From positions 1,172,056 to 1,236,055 of the forward strand of contig JACYUE010000002.1 in the NCBI GenBank assembly GCA_014841595.1: a stretch of 64,000 bases of DNA, given 5' to 3'. The notes under the pieces are model-generated. The model was not told the DNA's origin. It did not search any database and worked only from the letters and a program-made list of their open reading frames with translations. The DNA comes from Oxalobacteraceae sp. CFBP 8761. Lineage in GTDB: Bacteria > Pseudomonadota > Gammaproteobacteria > Burkholderiales > Burkholderiaceae_D. Positions 7,821 through 16,169 of the stretch are shown piece after piece; position 1 is the first letter of the stretch, and every line of letters begins with the position of its first letter. Position numbers and translations under genes: made by a program.

Positions 7821-8636
7821 CTAGAAACAGGCGCCGACGGCGATTTGTGCAGGCGTGTCGTGTGGCGGGGCCACGTGCGGCTCGACGTTTTCGTTGGCGT
7901 ACAGGTCGGCGATCATGGTGTCGGTGACCTGCTCGCGCGGCGCGTCGAACACGATGCGCCCGTCGCGCAGGCCCACCAGGCGACCGAACTGTTCGCGCGC
8001 CAGATCCACCTGGTGCAGGCTGCACACCAGCGTGGCGTTGCGCTGGGCGGCTTCCTGGCGCAGCGTGGCCAGCGTGTGGCGCGCGAGCGCCGGGTCGAGC
8101 GCCGAGATCGGCTCATCGACCAGCAAAGCTTGGGCATCGGACAGCAGCAGGCGCGCCAGGCCGCAGCGCTGGCGTTCGCCGCCGGATAACCGGTCGACGC
8201 GGGCATACAGCTTGTCGCCCAGCGAAAAGCGCGACAGCGCAGCGTGCGCCGCATCGGGATCGTTCGGACGCACGAGCGACTTCAAGGCCTGCCACAGCGT
8301 CCAGTGCGGCAAGCGTGCCGCCAGCACGGCCGTGACGACGCGCTGGCGCGCCGGCAGCGGCGGTGTCTGCGGCGCCAGGAACAAACGCGCACGCAGCCGG
8401 TGGCGCGCGGCGTGCGGCAGATTCCAAGGCTCCTGGCCCAGGATCTCCAGCGCACCCGCGCCCGGTTGGTGGGCGCAGGCCAGCGTGGCGAGCAGCGTGG
8501 TCTTGCCAGCCCCGGACGGGCCGATCAGGGCGACCTGTTCACCGGCGCCGATCGTGAGGTCGAGCGCGTGCAGGGCAGCCGCGCGGCTGCCCGTCAGGTG
8601 GCGCACGGTCACGCCGCGCAGGCGAAAGGTCGCCAT
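7821..8636 (-). CDS. PhnC-like ABC transporter ATP-binding protein
   Basis: 271 residues with Walker A GPSGAGKTT (39-47), signature 'LSGGERQR', Walker B 'ALLVDEP' and an H-loop 'SLHQVDLA'. The order and the 'HQVDLAREQFGRLVGLRDGRIVFD' tail match PhnC. It lies seven bases downstream of the binding-protein gene and two bases upstream of the first permease gene, so it is clearly the cognate ATPase of this importer. The C-terminal extension of about 25 residues after the nucleotide-binding domain is not conserved in a way I recognise. Confidence 0.85.
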   Translation of the reverse strand: MATFRLRGVTVRHLTGSRAAALHALDLTIGAGEQVALIGPSGAGKTTLLATLACAHQPGAGALEILGQEPWNLPHAARHRLRARLFLAPQTPPLPARQRVVTAVLAARLPHWTLWQALKSLVRPNDPDAAHAALSRFSLGDKLYARVDRLSGGERQRCGLARLLLSDAQALLVDEPISALDPALARHTLATLRQEAAQRNATLVCSLHQVDLAREQFGRLVGLRDGRIVFDAPREQVTDTMIADLYANENVEPHVAPPHDTPAQIAVGACF

Positions 8637-8643
8637 CGTGCGA

Positions 8644-9522
8644 TTACTTCAGCAGGCCGGCGTTTTTCGCCGCTGCTTCGATCGCGCCGTAGTTGGCGGT
8701 CTTGGTGGTCACGAACTTGGTAGCGCGTTGCAGTTCGAGGATTTCCTTGCCCTGTGGGGTCGAATCGTCCAGCGCCAGGAAGGCGTCGGTGATTTTCTTC
8801 TTCAGCGCCGGGTCCATGTCGGTGCGCACGGTCCAGTTGTAGTCGAAGTAGCCAGGCGTCGTGTAGAACACGCGCACCTGCTTCGGATCGATTTTTTTCG
8901 CCTCGACCAGTTTTTCCCAGACCGAGATGTTCAGCGCGCCCGCATCGACCTTGCCGCCGGCAACAGCAGCCACGGTGGCGTCATGCGCGCCCGAGAACGC
9001 GATGCGCTTCAGGTCGGTGTCCGGATTGATCTTGGCTTGCAGCAGGAACGAGCGCGGCATCAGGTGGCCCGAGGTCGACGATTCCGAACCGAAGGCCAGC
9101 GTCTTGCCCTTCAGGTCTTCCAGCTTGGTGATGGTCGGTACGGTGGTGATGAAGACCGAGCGGAATTTTTCATCTTCCACGCGCTGCACCAGCGGGGTGA
9201 CCTGGCCTTTGCTGCGCACGTTCGCCTGGACAAAGGTAAAGCCGCCGAACCAGACCATGTCGATCTTGCGGTTGACGAGGCCTTCCACCGAAGCAGCGTA
9301 GTCGGTCACCGGGGTGAACTCCACCTTCAGACCCGTGGCCTTGGCCAGGTAGTCGCCCAGCGGCTTGAACTTGCGTTGCAGTTCGGTCGGCGATTCGTCG
9401 GGAATGGCCGAGACGCGCAGGACACCGTTGCTCTGTGCGTGGGCGGCGCCCGCGATCAGCAGCGTGCCGGCAGCGGCGGCGCACAGGGTTTTGAGAACGT
9501 TGCGGCGGAAGGACAGGGTCAT
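8644..9522 (-). CDS. Periplasmic binding protein, putative selenate/phosphonate-type ABC importer
   Basis: 292 residues. A signal peptide ends around residue 29 (AHAQ). The mature protein is a PhnD-like type II periplasmic binding protein. Blocks such as 'VSAIPDESPTELQRKFKPLGDYL', 'VEFTPVTDYAASVEGL', 'DMVWFGGFTFVQA' and 'SSTSGHLMPR' match, from memory, the family labelled putative selenate ABC transporter substrate-binding protein (TIGR04553) better than true phosphonate-binding PhnD. The ligand is not proven. It heads the operon binding protein-PhnC-PhnE-PhnE-ATPase. A selenophosphate synthetase gene lies about 5.5 kb away. The ATG at 9522 gives a normal n-region. Confidence 0.8.
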   Translation of the reverse strand: MTLSFRRNVLKTLCAAAAGTLLIAGAAHAQSNGVLRVSAIPDESPTELQRKFKPLGDYLAKATGLKVEFTPVTDYAASVEGLVNRKIDMVWFGGFTFVQANVRSKGQVTPLVQRVEDEKFRSVFITTVPTITKLEDLKGKTLAFGSESSTSGHLMPRSFLLQAKINPDTDLKRIAFSGAHDATVAAVAGGKVDAGALNISVWEKLVEAKKIDPKQVRVFYTTPGYFDYNWTVRTDMDPALKKKITDAFLALDDSTPQGKEILELQRATKFVTTKTANYGAIEAAAKNAGLLK

Positions 9523-9720
9523 GGTGGCTCTTGTCTAAAAAGTAATGAAACGAGGCTGACCCGAGGGGCAGCACGCTTGGCGTGAGGCAGACTAGGCGAA
9601 TCCGGGGAATCCGCTATGATAGCTAAAACAGCAATACACAGAGAAATAAATAAAGAAATACCAGAACTACGCGAAGCAAAACTCACAGGCCATCTCGCAT
9701 GGTGCGTCGTGGCGGCACGA

Positions 9721-10701
9721 ATGATAAACCCTATGCTGACATCCTGTACACCTGAAGACGTCGCGGCGCCCCGTCACAGCGCGCACGAAGCCGACGAACT
9801 GCACACCGGCCTGCAGGCGCCAGCCGCCTGGATCTCCCCCAAATACCTGTATGACGCGCTCGGCTCGAAATTGTTCGAGGCGATCTGCGAATTGCCAGAG
9901 TATTACCCAACGCGCACCGAAGCGTCGATCTTTGAGCGCTATGGCGTTGAAATCGCCCGTTCCGCAGGCACTGGCGCGACGCTGATCGATCTCGGCGCCG
10001 GTAACTGCGCCAAGGCAGCGGCGCTGTTCCCGCTGTTGCAGCCGGCGCAGTACGTGGCGATCGACATTTCCACCGACTTCGTGCAAGACGCCCTGGCGCG
10101 CCTGCGCCAGCGGTTCCCCCAGATCGCGATGGAAGCGCTGGGGATGGATTTCTCATCGAGCTTCGAATTGCCGCCGCAGGTCAATACCGGCCGGCGCCTG
10201 TTCTTTTATCCGGGCTCGTCGATCGGCAACTTCACGCCGGACGAAGCGCAGGGTTTTCTGACGCGTCTGCGCGCGCAGTGCGGCAACGATGGTGGCGTGC
10301 TGATCGGCATCGACCTGGCCAAGGATTCTGCCACGCTCGACGCTGCGTACGATGACGCACTGGGCGTCACCTCGGCCTTCAACCTGAACCTGCTGCGCCA
10401 TGTGAACCGCCTGATCGACGCCAACTTCGACATCAAGGGCTGGCAGCACCGGGGCGCCTACAACGCAGCCATGGGCCGCATCGAGATGCACCTGGAGGCG
10501 CGCAGTGCGCAGACCGTGCACTGGCGCGGTGGCGAGCGCCGCTTCGAAGCGGGCGAACGCATCCACACCGAGAACAGCTACAAATACCAGCAGGCCGACG
10601 CGATCGGGCTGCTCGAGCGGTCGGGTTTCGAGGCCACGCGCGTCTGGACCGATCCGCAGCGCTGGTTTGCCGTCATTCACGCCCAGGCGATCGCATCATG
10701 A
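9721..10701 (+). CDS. egtD: L-histidine N-alpha-methyltransferase (ergothioneine biosynthesis)
   Basis: EgtD uses S-adenosylmethionine to trimethylate histidine to hercynine, the first step of ergothioneine synthesis. The 326-residue protein carries the family blocks 'SPKYLYDALGSKLFEAICELPEYYPTRTE', the SAM-binding 'LIDLGAGNCAKAAALF', and 'FFYPGSSIGNFTPDEA'. The ATG at 9721 (GGCGG just upstream) gives the usual length; a longer frame opens at 9616 and a shorter start lies at 9733, so the exact start is open. It overlaps egtB by four bases (ATGA at 10698), implying translational coupling. Confidence 0.9.
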   Translation: MINPMLTSCTPEDVAAPRHSAHEADELHTGLQAPAAWISPKYLYDALGSKLFEAICELPEYYPTRTEASIFERYGVEIARSAGTGATLIDLGAGNCAKAAALFPLLQPAQYVAIDISTDFVQDALARLRQRFPQIAMEALGMDFSSSFELPPQVNTGRRLFFYPGSSIGNFTPDEAQGFLTRLRAQCGNDGGVLIGIDLAKDSATLDAAYDDALGVTSAFNLNLLRHVNRLIDANFDIKGWQHRGAYNAAMGRIEMHLEARSAQTVHWRGGERRFEAGERIHTENSYKYQQADAIGLLERSGFEATRVWTDPQRWFAVIHAQAIAS

Positions 10702-11924
10702 ACATGATGCGCGATGACAGCTTGCCACGCGCTTTTGCGCAGGTACGTACCCGTTCGCTGCAGCTGGCCGAGGGCTTGTCCGACGAAGACTGCGTCGCGC
10801 AGTCGATGCCGGACGCGAGCCCGATGAAATGGCATCTGGCGCACACGACGTGGTTTTTTGAAACCTTCATCCTCGAACCGCGCGAAGCCAATTTCGCGCC
10901 GTTTCATCCGGCGTTCCGGGTGTTCTTCAATTCGTACTACAACGGCGTGGGCAACAAGCATCCGCGCGCCCAGCGCGGGCTCCTGACGCGCCCGGGCATG
11001 GGTGTCGTTCGGGAATACCGCGCGAACGTCGACCGCCGCATCGCCGATTTGCTGGCGGGGGGCATCGACGAGACGCTGGCCACGCTGATCGAACTGGGCC
11101 TGCAGCACGAACAGCAGCACCAGGAACTGATGCTCACCGACGTCAAGCATTTGCTGGCGCAAAATCCGCTGTACCCGGCGTATGCGACGGACGCCATGGC
11201 GCCGTCCGCACCGGCCGAGCCGCTGGCCTGGCTCGATTTCGAAGGCGGCCTGGCCGAAGCTGGTTATGGCGGCAAGGGCTTTTGCTTCGACAACGAATTG
11301 CCGCGCCACCGCACCTATGTCGCGCCGTTTGCACTGGCCTCGCGCCTGGTCACCAATGGCGAATACCGCGCGTTCATCGAGGCGGGCGGTTACCGCGATC
11401 CGGCACTCTGGCTGGCCGAGGGCTGGGACCGCGTCAGCAGTGGCGAGATCACCCATCCGCTGTACTGGGTAGAAGAGGCCGATGGCTGGCACGAGTTCAC
11501 GCTGCACGGCCTGCAACCGCTCGACCCCGAGTTGCCGGTCACGCACGTCTCGATGTACGAGGCGGATGCATTCGCGCGCTGGTCGGGCGCGCGCCTGCCG
11601 ACCGAATTCGAATGGGAATTCGCCGCGCGCCAGGCGTGCCTGGGCAGCGGCCCGGCCCATCATCCGGACGCGGCCAGCGGCGCCGGCCTGCAACAGATGT
11701 TCGGCGCCTGCTGGCAATGGACCAGCAGCAGCTATGCACCGTATCCCGGCTTCGCACCGGCACCGGGCGCCATCGGCGAATACAACGGCAAGTTCATGAT
11801 CAACCAGTATGTCTTGCGCGGCTCGTCGTGCGCCACGCCGGGCGGTCACGCCCGGCCCAGCTACCGCAACTTCTTCCCGACAGGCGCGCGCTGGCAATTT
11901 TCCGGCATTCGCCTCGCCCGATGA
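10698..11924 (+). CDS. egtB: Ergothioneine biosynthesis sulfoxide synthase EgtB
   Basis: EgtB is a non-haem iron enzyme that joins hercynine to a thiol donor and oxidises it. The 408-residue protein has an N-terminal DinB-like helical domain with the iron-binding HX3HXE at H137, H141 and E143, plus an upstream 'WHLAHTTWFFE' histidine (H46/H49). A C-terminal formylglycine-enzyme-like domain follows, with 'CWQWTSSSYAPYPGF' and 'GEYNGKFM'. Selenoneine synthase SenA is a paralogue of this family; no SenB-like gene is adjacent, so EgtB is the better call. No egtC or egtE gene is in the window. It is coupled to egtD and to the next gene by four-base overlaps. Confidence 0.9.
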   Translation: MNMMRDDSLPRAFAQVRTRSLQLAEGLSDEDCVAQSMPDASPMKWHLAHTTWFFETFILEPREANFAPFHPAFRVFFNSYYNGVGNKHPRAQRGLLTRPGMGVVREYRANVDRRIADLLAGGIDETLATLIELGLQHEQQHQELMLTDVKHLLAQNPLYPAYATDAMAPSAPAEPLAWLDFEGGLAEAGYGGKGFCFDNELPRHRTYVAPFALASRLVTNGEYRAFIEAGGYRDPALWLAEGWDRVSSGEITHPLYWVEEADGWHEFTLHGLQPLDPELPVTHVSMYEADAFARWSGARLPTEFEWEFAARQACLGSGPAHHPDAASGAGLQQMFGACWQWTSSSYAPYPGFAPAPGAIGEYNGKFMINQYVLRGSSCATPGGHARPSYRNFFPTGARWQFSGIRLAR

Positions 11925-12862
11925 GTCGTCGGCGTGACTGGACGGCGCGCCTGAAAGATCAGCGCGCCAATGTCTATATCCTGAATCATCCGCTCAAGTT
12001 CACGCTGCAAGTCCTGAAGGGGTTCCGCGCCAACCAGGGCTTGCTGCTGGCGGGCGCCGTGGCCTATTACGCGCTGCTGTCGATCGTGCCGTTTTTGATG
12101 CTGGTGATGGTGGTGCTGTCGCATTTCATCAACCCAACCGAGTTGCTGGAAACGCTCAGCCGCTACCTGCAACTGCTGGTGCCGGGGCAGTCGGCGCCGA
12201 TCGTGGCCGAGGTGGCGCACTTTCTGGACGACCGCCAACTCATCACCTGGGTGCTGGCGGTGACGATGCTGTTCTTCAGTTCGCTTGCTTTCACGGTGCT
12301 GGAAAACGCGATGAGCGTGATTTTCGTGCACCGCGTGGCGATCCGGCGCCGGCATTACCTGGTGTCGGCCGTGCTGCCGTATTGCTACATCCTGGCGCTC
12401 GGCGTGGGGATCATGGTCGTCACGCTCGTGGCGGGCGCGCTGCAGGTCATGGGGCGCGAAAGCGTGTGGCTGTTCAACTATGAATGGTCGCTGAATGGCG
12501 TGTCGGGTGCGCTGCTGTATCTGCTGGGGCTGATCGGCGAGATTCTCGTGCTCACGTCGATCTACCTGGTGATGCCGGTGGGGCGGCTGTCGATATGGCA
12601 CGCCGCCATCGGTGGCGTGACGGCGGCGCTGCTGTGGGAAGCGGCGCGCCACATTCTGGTCTGGTATTTCTCGACGCTGTCGCAGGTGAACCTGGTGTAT
12701 GGCTCGATGACGACGGCCATTGTCGTCATGTTTTCGCTCGAGATTGCAGCCACGCTGCTGCTCCTGGGCGCGCAGGTGATCGCGGAGTACGAGCGGGTTG
12801 GCCTGGTGCCCGACGATGCGGCGCAAGACCCAATGACAACGGCGCCAGACGCAGCCCGGTAA
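11921..12862 (+). CDS. YihY/BrkB family inner-membrane protein
   Basis: 313 residues from the ATG that overlaps the egtB stop (ATGA at 11921). Six hydrophobic segments and the family signatures 'GFRANQGLLLAGAVAYYALLS' near residue 40 and 'YGSMTTAIVVMFSLEIAATLLLLGAQ' near the end identify the UPF0761/YihY family, once misnamed ribonuclease BN. The function is unknown. The short overlap suggests co-expression with ergothioneine genes, though the family is usually found elsewhere, so the link may be positional. A strong hairpin spans the stop codon. Confidence 0.85.
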   Translation: MSRRRDWTARLKDQRANVYILNHPLKFTLQVLKGFRANQGLLLAGAVAYYALLSIVPFLMLVMVVLSHFINPTELLETLSRYLQLLVPGQSAPIVAEVAHFLDDRQLITWVLAVTMLFFSSLAFTVLENAMSVIFVHRVAIRRRHYLVSAVLPYCYILALGVGIMVVTLVAGALQVMGRESVWLFNYEWSLNGVSGALLYLLGLIGEILVLTSIYLVMPVGRLSIWHAAIGGVTAALLWEAARHILVWYFSTLSQVNLVYGSMTTAIVVMFSLEIAATLLLLGAQVIAEYERVGLVPDDAAQDPMTTAPDAAR

Positions 12863-12887
12863 GTTCCGGGTGCTCCTGGCGCCGTTG
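12837..12887. terminator. Long hairpin at the convergent yihY/terC ends
   Basis: CAACGGCGCCAG (12837-12848) pairs with CTGGCGCCGTTG (12876-12887), and an inner CCCGG/CCGGG pair (855-859/866-870) closes the loop. The 12-bp outer stem starts inside the yihY coding region and encloses its stop codon. There is no T-run on either side, so it is not a classical intrinsic terminator. It may block read-through between the convergent genes or stabilise transcript ends. Confidence 0.45.
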
Positions 12888-12912
12888 GGGACGCTACGTG
12901 CAGACGACTAGC

Positions 12913-13875
12913 TTATTTGTCGTCCTTCTTGGTGATGAACACGCTGGCGATACAGCTACCGGCGATCAGCACAGCCACGACGGTCAGCGAAGCCTGCACT
13001 GGCACGTGGTACCACGGCATGATCAGCATCTTGACACCGATGAAGGTCAGGACCATCGCCAGGCCATACTTGAGCAGGTGGAAGCGGTCAGCCACGTCCA
13101 CCAGCAGGAAGTACAGTGCACGCAGACCCAGGATCGCAAACATGTTCGACGTGAACACGATGAACGGATCGGTCGTGATCGCGAAGATCGCCGGAATCGA
13201 GTCGACCGCGAACACCAGGTCGGTCACTTCGATCAGGATCAGCACCAGGAACAGCGGGGTGACAAAGCGCACACCGTTGATTCGCACGAAGAACTTCTCG
13301 CCGTGGTCGCCTTCGGACACTTTCAGGTGCCTGCGGGCGAACTTCAGGATCGGGTTGTTGACCACGTCCGGTTCGGCATCGACGGCCACCAGCATGCGGA
13401 TACCGGTGAACAGCAGGAACGCACCGAACAGGTACAGCACCCAGCTGAATTCACTCACGACCCACGCACCAGCGCTGATCATGATGGCGCGCATGATGAT
13501 CGCACCGAGCACACCGTAGATCAGGACGCGACGCTGGTACTGCTGCGGCACCTGGAATGCGGTAAAGATCAGCAGGAACACGAACACGTTATCGACCGAC
13601 AGGGCTTTCTCGATCAGGTAACCGGAGAAGAACTCCAGCGCTTTCTGGTCAGCGATTTCCGAGCCGACGCTGCCTTTCAGATACCACCAGAGGCCGGCAT
13701 TGAACAGCAGGGCCATGCTGACCCAGACCAGCGACCAGATACCCGCTTCCTTGACGCTGACCTTGTGCGCCTTGTTACCGCCAAAGACGAACAGGTCGAG
13801 CGCCAGCATCACCAGCACGAAGCCGACGAAGCCAGCCCACATCATGGGGCTTGCAATTGTTTCCAGACCGTTCAT
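12913..13875 (-). CDS. TerC/Alx family membrane protein
   Basis: 320 residues with about nine membrane helices and the family acidic membrane motifs: 'EKALSVDNVFVFLLIF' with its buried Asp-Asn, and 'IEVTDLVFAVDSIPAIFAIT'. Family members (Alx, MeeF, TerC) export manganese during translocation stress or sit in tellurite-resistance operons. The Alx-like length and the 'VSEGDHGEKFFVRINGVRF' loop fit the manganese-exporter branch. I looked for a yybP-ykoY manganese riboswitch upstream and did not find its conserved core. It is divergent from a NhaR-type LysR gene with a shared 194-bp promoter region. Confidence 0.85.
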   Translation of the reverse strand: MNGLETIASPMMWAGFVGFVLVMLALDLFVFGGNKAHKVSVKEAGIWSLVWVSMALLFNAGLWWYLKGSVGSEIADQKALEFFSGYLIEKALSVDNVFVFLLIFTAFQVPQQYQRRVLIYGVLGAIIMRAIMISAGAWVVSEFSWVLYLFGAFLLFTGIRMLVAVDAEPDVVNNPILKFARRHLKVSEGDHGEKFFVRINGVRFVTPLFLVLILIEVTDLVFAVDSIPAIFAITTDPFIVFTSNMFAILGLRALYFLLVDVADRFHLLKYGLAMVLTFIGVKMLIMPWYHVPVQASLTVVAVLIAGSCIASVFITKKDDK

Positions 13876-14039
13876 TGGTTGCTCCCTTCATGGCGCAGCT
13901 CGTGCAGCCGGTTGTCCTGCGCCCGTGCGCAGGAATGGTGGACAGGATGTGTCATTGGTATGGCACCTATAGTTTGTGGTGAGGACTTGACTATAAGGGA
14001 GCACGAAGCATCGTACAAATCGAATATAATTTCATATAA

Positions 14040-14056
14040 CATCGAATTTAACGATG
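14040..14056. promoter_or_regulatory. Perfect dyad in the terC/LysR divergent promoter
   Basis: CATCGAATTTAACGATG is a perfect 5-7-5 inverted repeat in the AT-rich region just before the LysR ribosome site (GGAGAG, 14061-14066). Its position is typical of an autoregulatory LysR operator. An AAATCGAATA sequence 20 bp upstream repeats part of the half-site and also occurs before the second LysR gene in this window. No experimental link exists. Confidence 0.45.
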
Positions 14057-14069
14057 TATTGGAGAGTGA

Positions 14070-14966
14070 ATGTCTGCGCTGAACTACAAGCATCTGCGTT
14101 ACTTCTGGATGGTGGCCAAGACCGGCAGCATCGCCAAGGCAGCCTCGCAGCTGAACCTGACGCCCCATTCGATCTCAGGGCAATTGTCCGAATTCGCCGA
14201 TGCATTGGGCGTGGCGCTGTTTCGCAAGTCGGGCCGCAGCCTCGAGCTGACTGACACGGGCCGCCGCATCGTCAGCTATGCCGAAACGATCTTCAGCACT
14301 GGCGACGAATTGCTCGAACTGGTGCGCGACAAAAGCTTCGCCACGATGTCGTTTCGTATTGGCTGCGCCGACTCGGTGTCGAAGCTCATTGCCTGCCAGT
14401 TGGTGGAGCCGGCGTTGAGACTGAAGGAACCGGTGCGGCTGATCTGCCGCGAAGGGCGGCTGGATAGCCTGATCGGTGACCTCGCCGTGCACCGGCTCGA
14501 CCTGGTCATTGCCGACCGGCCGATTCCCGGGCATTTCAGCGTACGGGCGTACAACCACTTGCTCGGCCAGAGTCCGATGACGGCGCTGTGCACGCAGGCG
14601 CTGGCGGCGACGTTCGATCAGCCGTTTCCGGCCTGCCTGCACAATGCGCCAATGCTGTTGCCGGGAGAGGATTTTGCGATCCACCAGCGCCTGTTGCGCT
14701 GGCTGGAGCAGGCCGAGGTCCATCCGCACATCGTCGGCGAATTCGACGACAGCGCGATGATGAATGCATTCGGCCAGTCAGGGGCAGGGGTGTTCTTCGT
14801 GCCGACGGTGATTGCGGCGCAGGTGAGCCAGCAATACCAGGTAGTGGCGCTGGGCCAGATCGATGGGGTGGTGGAGCAGGTGTATGCAATCACCACCGAG
14901 CGCCGGATGAGTCATCCGGCGACGGTGGCGATCAGTACGCTGGCGCGCGACAAGCTGTTCGTTTGA
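14070..14966 (+). CDS. LysR family transcriptional regulator, NhaR type
   Basis: 298 residues. The N-terminal winged helix ('LNYKHLRYFWMVAKTGSIAKAASQL') is the NhaR-branch signature, and the rest is a LysR effector domain. E. coli NhaR activates the Na+/H+ antiporter gene nhaA and pgaA in response to sodium; no antiporter gene is adjacent here. It is divergent from terC, which is its likeliest target with itself. A close paralogue occurs at 60803-61690. Shared blocks are 'CREGR', 'HRLDL', 'GEFDD' and 'EQVYA-T-ERR'. The start at 14070 follows GGAGAG by three bases. Confidence 0.85.
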   Translation: MSALNYKHLRYFWMVAKTGSIAKAASQLNLTPHSISGQLSEFADALGVALFRKSGRSLELTDTGRRIVSYAETIFSTGDELLELVRDKSFATMSFRIGCADSVSKLIACQLVEPALRLKEPVRLICREGRLDSLIGDLAVHRLDLVIADRPIPGHFSVRAYNHLLGQSPMTALCTQALAATFDQPFPACLHNAPMLLPGEDFAIHQRLLRWLEQAEVHPHIVGEFDDSAMMNAFGQSGAGVFFVPTVIAAQVSQQYQVVALGQIDGVVEQVYAITTERRMSHPATVAISTLARDKLFV

Positions 14967-14975
14967 TACCTGCCG

Positions 14976-16031
14976 TTATGGCTTGACGCTCACGCCGGGC
15001 GTGCCGGCAGCCATGCGGCCGATGATCGCGGCGTCGGCAAAGCCTTCGCGTGCAAACAGCGCCAGCACCTCGTCGGCAGCCGCAGGGTCGCAGGCCACCA
15101 GCAAGCCGCCCGAGGTCTGCGGATCGGTCAGCAGCGCGCGCTGCTCGGGCAGGATCGCCGCATCGAGCTGCACGTCCTTGCCATACGCTTCCCAGTTGCG
15201 GCCCGATGCGCCCGTGAAGTAGCCATCCTGCGCCAGTTGCAGGACGCCCGGCAGCAGCGGGATATTCGGCATGTCCAGCGTGGCATGCAGCTTCGCGCCG
15301 CGCGACAGTTCGAGCAGGTGCCCGAGGAGGCCAAAGCCGGTGACGTCGGTCAGCGCGTGCACGCCCGGCATGTCGGCCAGCAGGCGCCCGGGTTTGTTCA
15401 GTTTGGTCGTGTTGGCGATCATGGCCGCGTAGCCGTCGGCGCCCAGCTTGTCTTTCTTGAGCGCAGCCGAGAGCACGCCCACGCCCAGCGGCTTTCCGAG
15501 GATGAGCACATCGCCATCGCGGGCGTCGGCATTGCGTTTGACTTTCGACGGATGCACGAGGCCCAGTACCACCAAGCCATAGATCGGCTCGACCGAATCG
15601 ATCGTGTGGCCGCCGGCAATCGGAATGCCCGCTTCGGCGCAAATGGACTCGCCGCCGCGCAGGATTTGTCCGATCGTGTCGAGCGGCAGCTTGTTGATCG
15701 GCATGCCGACCAGCGCCAGCGCCATGATCGGCGTGCCGCCCATCGCATACACGTCCGAAATCGCATTGGTGGCGGCGATGCGGCCGAAGTCGAACGGGTC
15801 GTCGACGATCGGCATGAAGAAATCGGTGGTGGCGATCAGGGCCTGTTCATCGTTGAGCTTGTAGACCGCGGCATCGTCGGCCGTCTCGATGCCAACCATC
15901 AGTTCCTTCGGCACGGGGAAGCCATGCGACGACTTCAGGATCTCGGCCAGCACGCCGGGCGCGATCTTGCAGCCGCAGCCGCCGCCGTGCGAGAACGAGG
16001 TGAGTTTGATGGGTTGGTCGCTGGTGCTCAT
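14976..16031 (-). CDS. selD: Selenide, water dikinase (selenophosphate synthetase)
   Basis: SelD makes selenophosphate from selenide and ATP for selenocysteine and 2-selenouridine synthesis. The 351-residue protein has the catalytic 'GGGCGCKI' loop with Cys19 in the redox-active position and Lys22 (this is the Cys form, with no in-frame TGA). It also has the Asp-rich ATP and metal sites ('TTDFFMPIVDDPFDFGRIAATNA', partly Asn/Gly rich) and 'AGGHTIDS'. The ATG at 16031 is chosen over a 43-codon longer frame because the true N-terminus of the family starts just before 'LTSFSHGGGCGC'. It converges on the LysR gene. No selA, selB or mnmH gene is in the window. Confidence 0.92.
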   Translation of the reverse strand: MSTSDQPIKLTSFSHGGGCGCKIAPGVLAEILKSSHGFPVPKELMVGIETADDAAVYKLNDEQALIATTDFFMPIVDDPFDFGRIAATNAISDVYAMGGTPIMALALVGMPINKLPLDTIGQILRGGESICAEAGIPIAGGHTIDSVEPIYGLVVLGLVHPSKVKRNADARDGDVLILGKPLGVGVLSAALKKDKLGADGYAAMIANTTKLNKPGRLLADMPGVHALTDVTGFGLLGHLLELSRGAKLHATLDMPNIPLLPGVLQLAQDGYFTGASGRNWEAYGKDVQLDAAILPEQRALLTDPQTSGGLLVACDPAAADEVLALFAREGFADAAIIGRMAAGTPGVSVKP

Positions 16032-16120
16032 GGGATGTCCGGTAATCGTTGATCGTCTTGGATTATCCACCATGTGGCGTGGACGTGCCAGGCAGGGTGC
16101 CAGTAATGGAGGTGGCGCAC

Positions 16121-16150
16121 ATAAAAAAACGGCTGCCGAAGCAGCCGTTT
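16121..16150 (-). terminator. Intrinsic terminator of rhlE
   Basis: A 10-bp stem (16127-16136 with 16141-16150) closes on the tetraloop CGAA, which reads UUCG on the minus-strand transcript. It is followed on that strand by a run of T (complement of 16121-16129). It sits 20 bases after the rhlE stop. Confidence 0.85.
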
Positions 16151-16169
16151 CTTGATTCACGCAGGGTGA

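Noticed and set aside
13876..14069. yybP-ykoY manganese riboswitch upstream of terC
   Set aside because: Expected for some Alx genes, but I could not find the conserved core on the terC strand. A covariance-model search would settle it.
15960..15990. Selenocysteine version of SelD
   Set aside because: The catalytic codon is TGC (Cys19); there is no in-frame TGA in the loop.
9721..16031. A canonical selenoneine (senABC) cluster
   Set aside because: No SenB-like glycosyltransferase gene is present, and EgtB is accompanied by EgtD as in ergothioneine loci.
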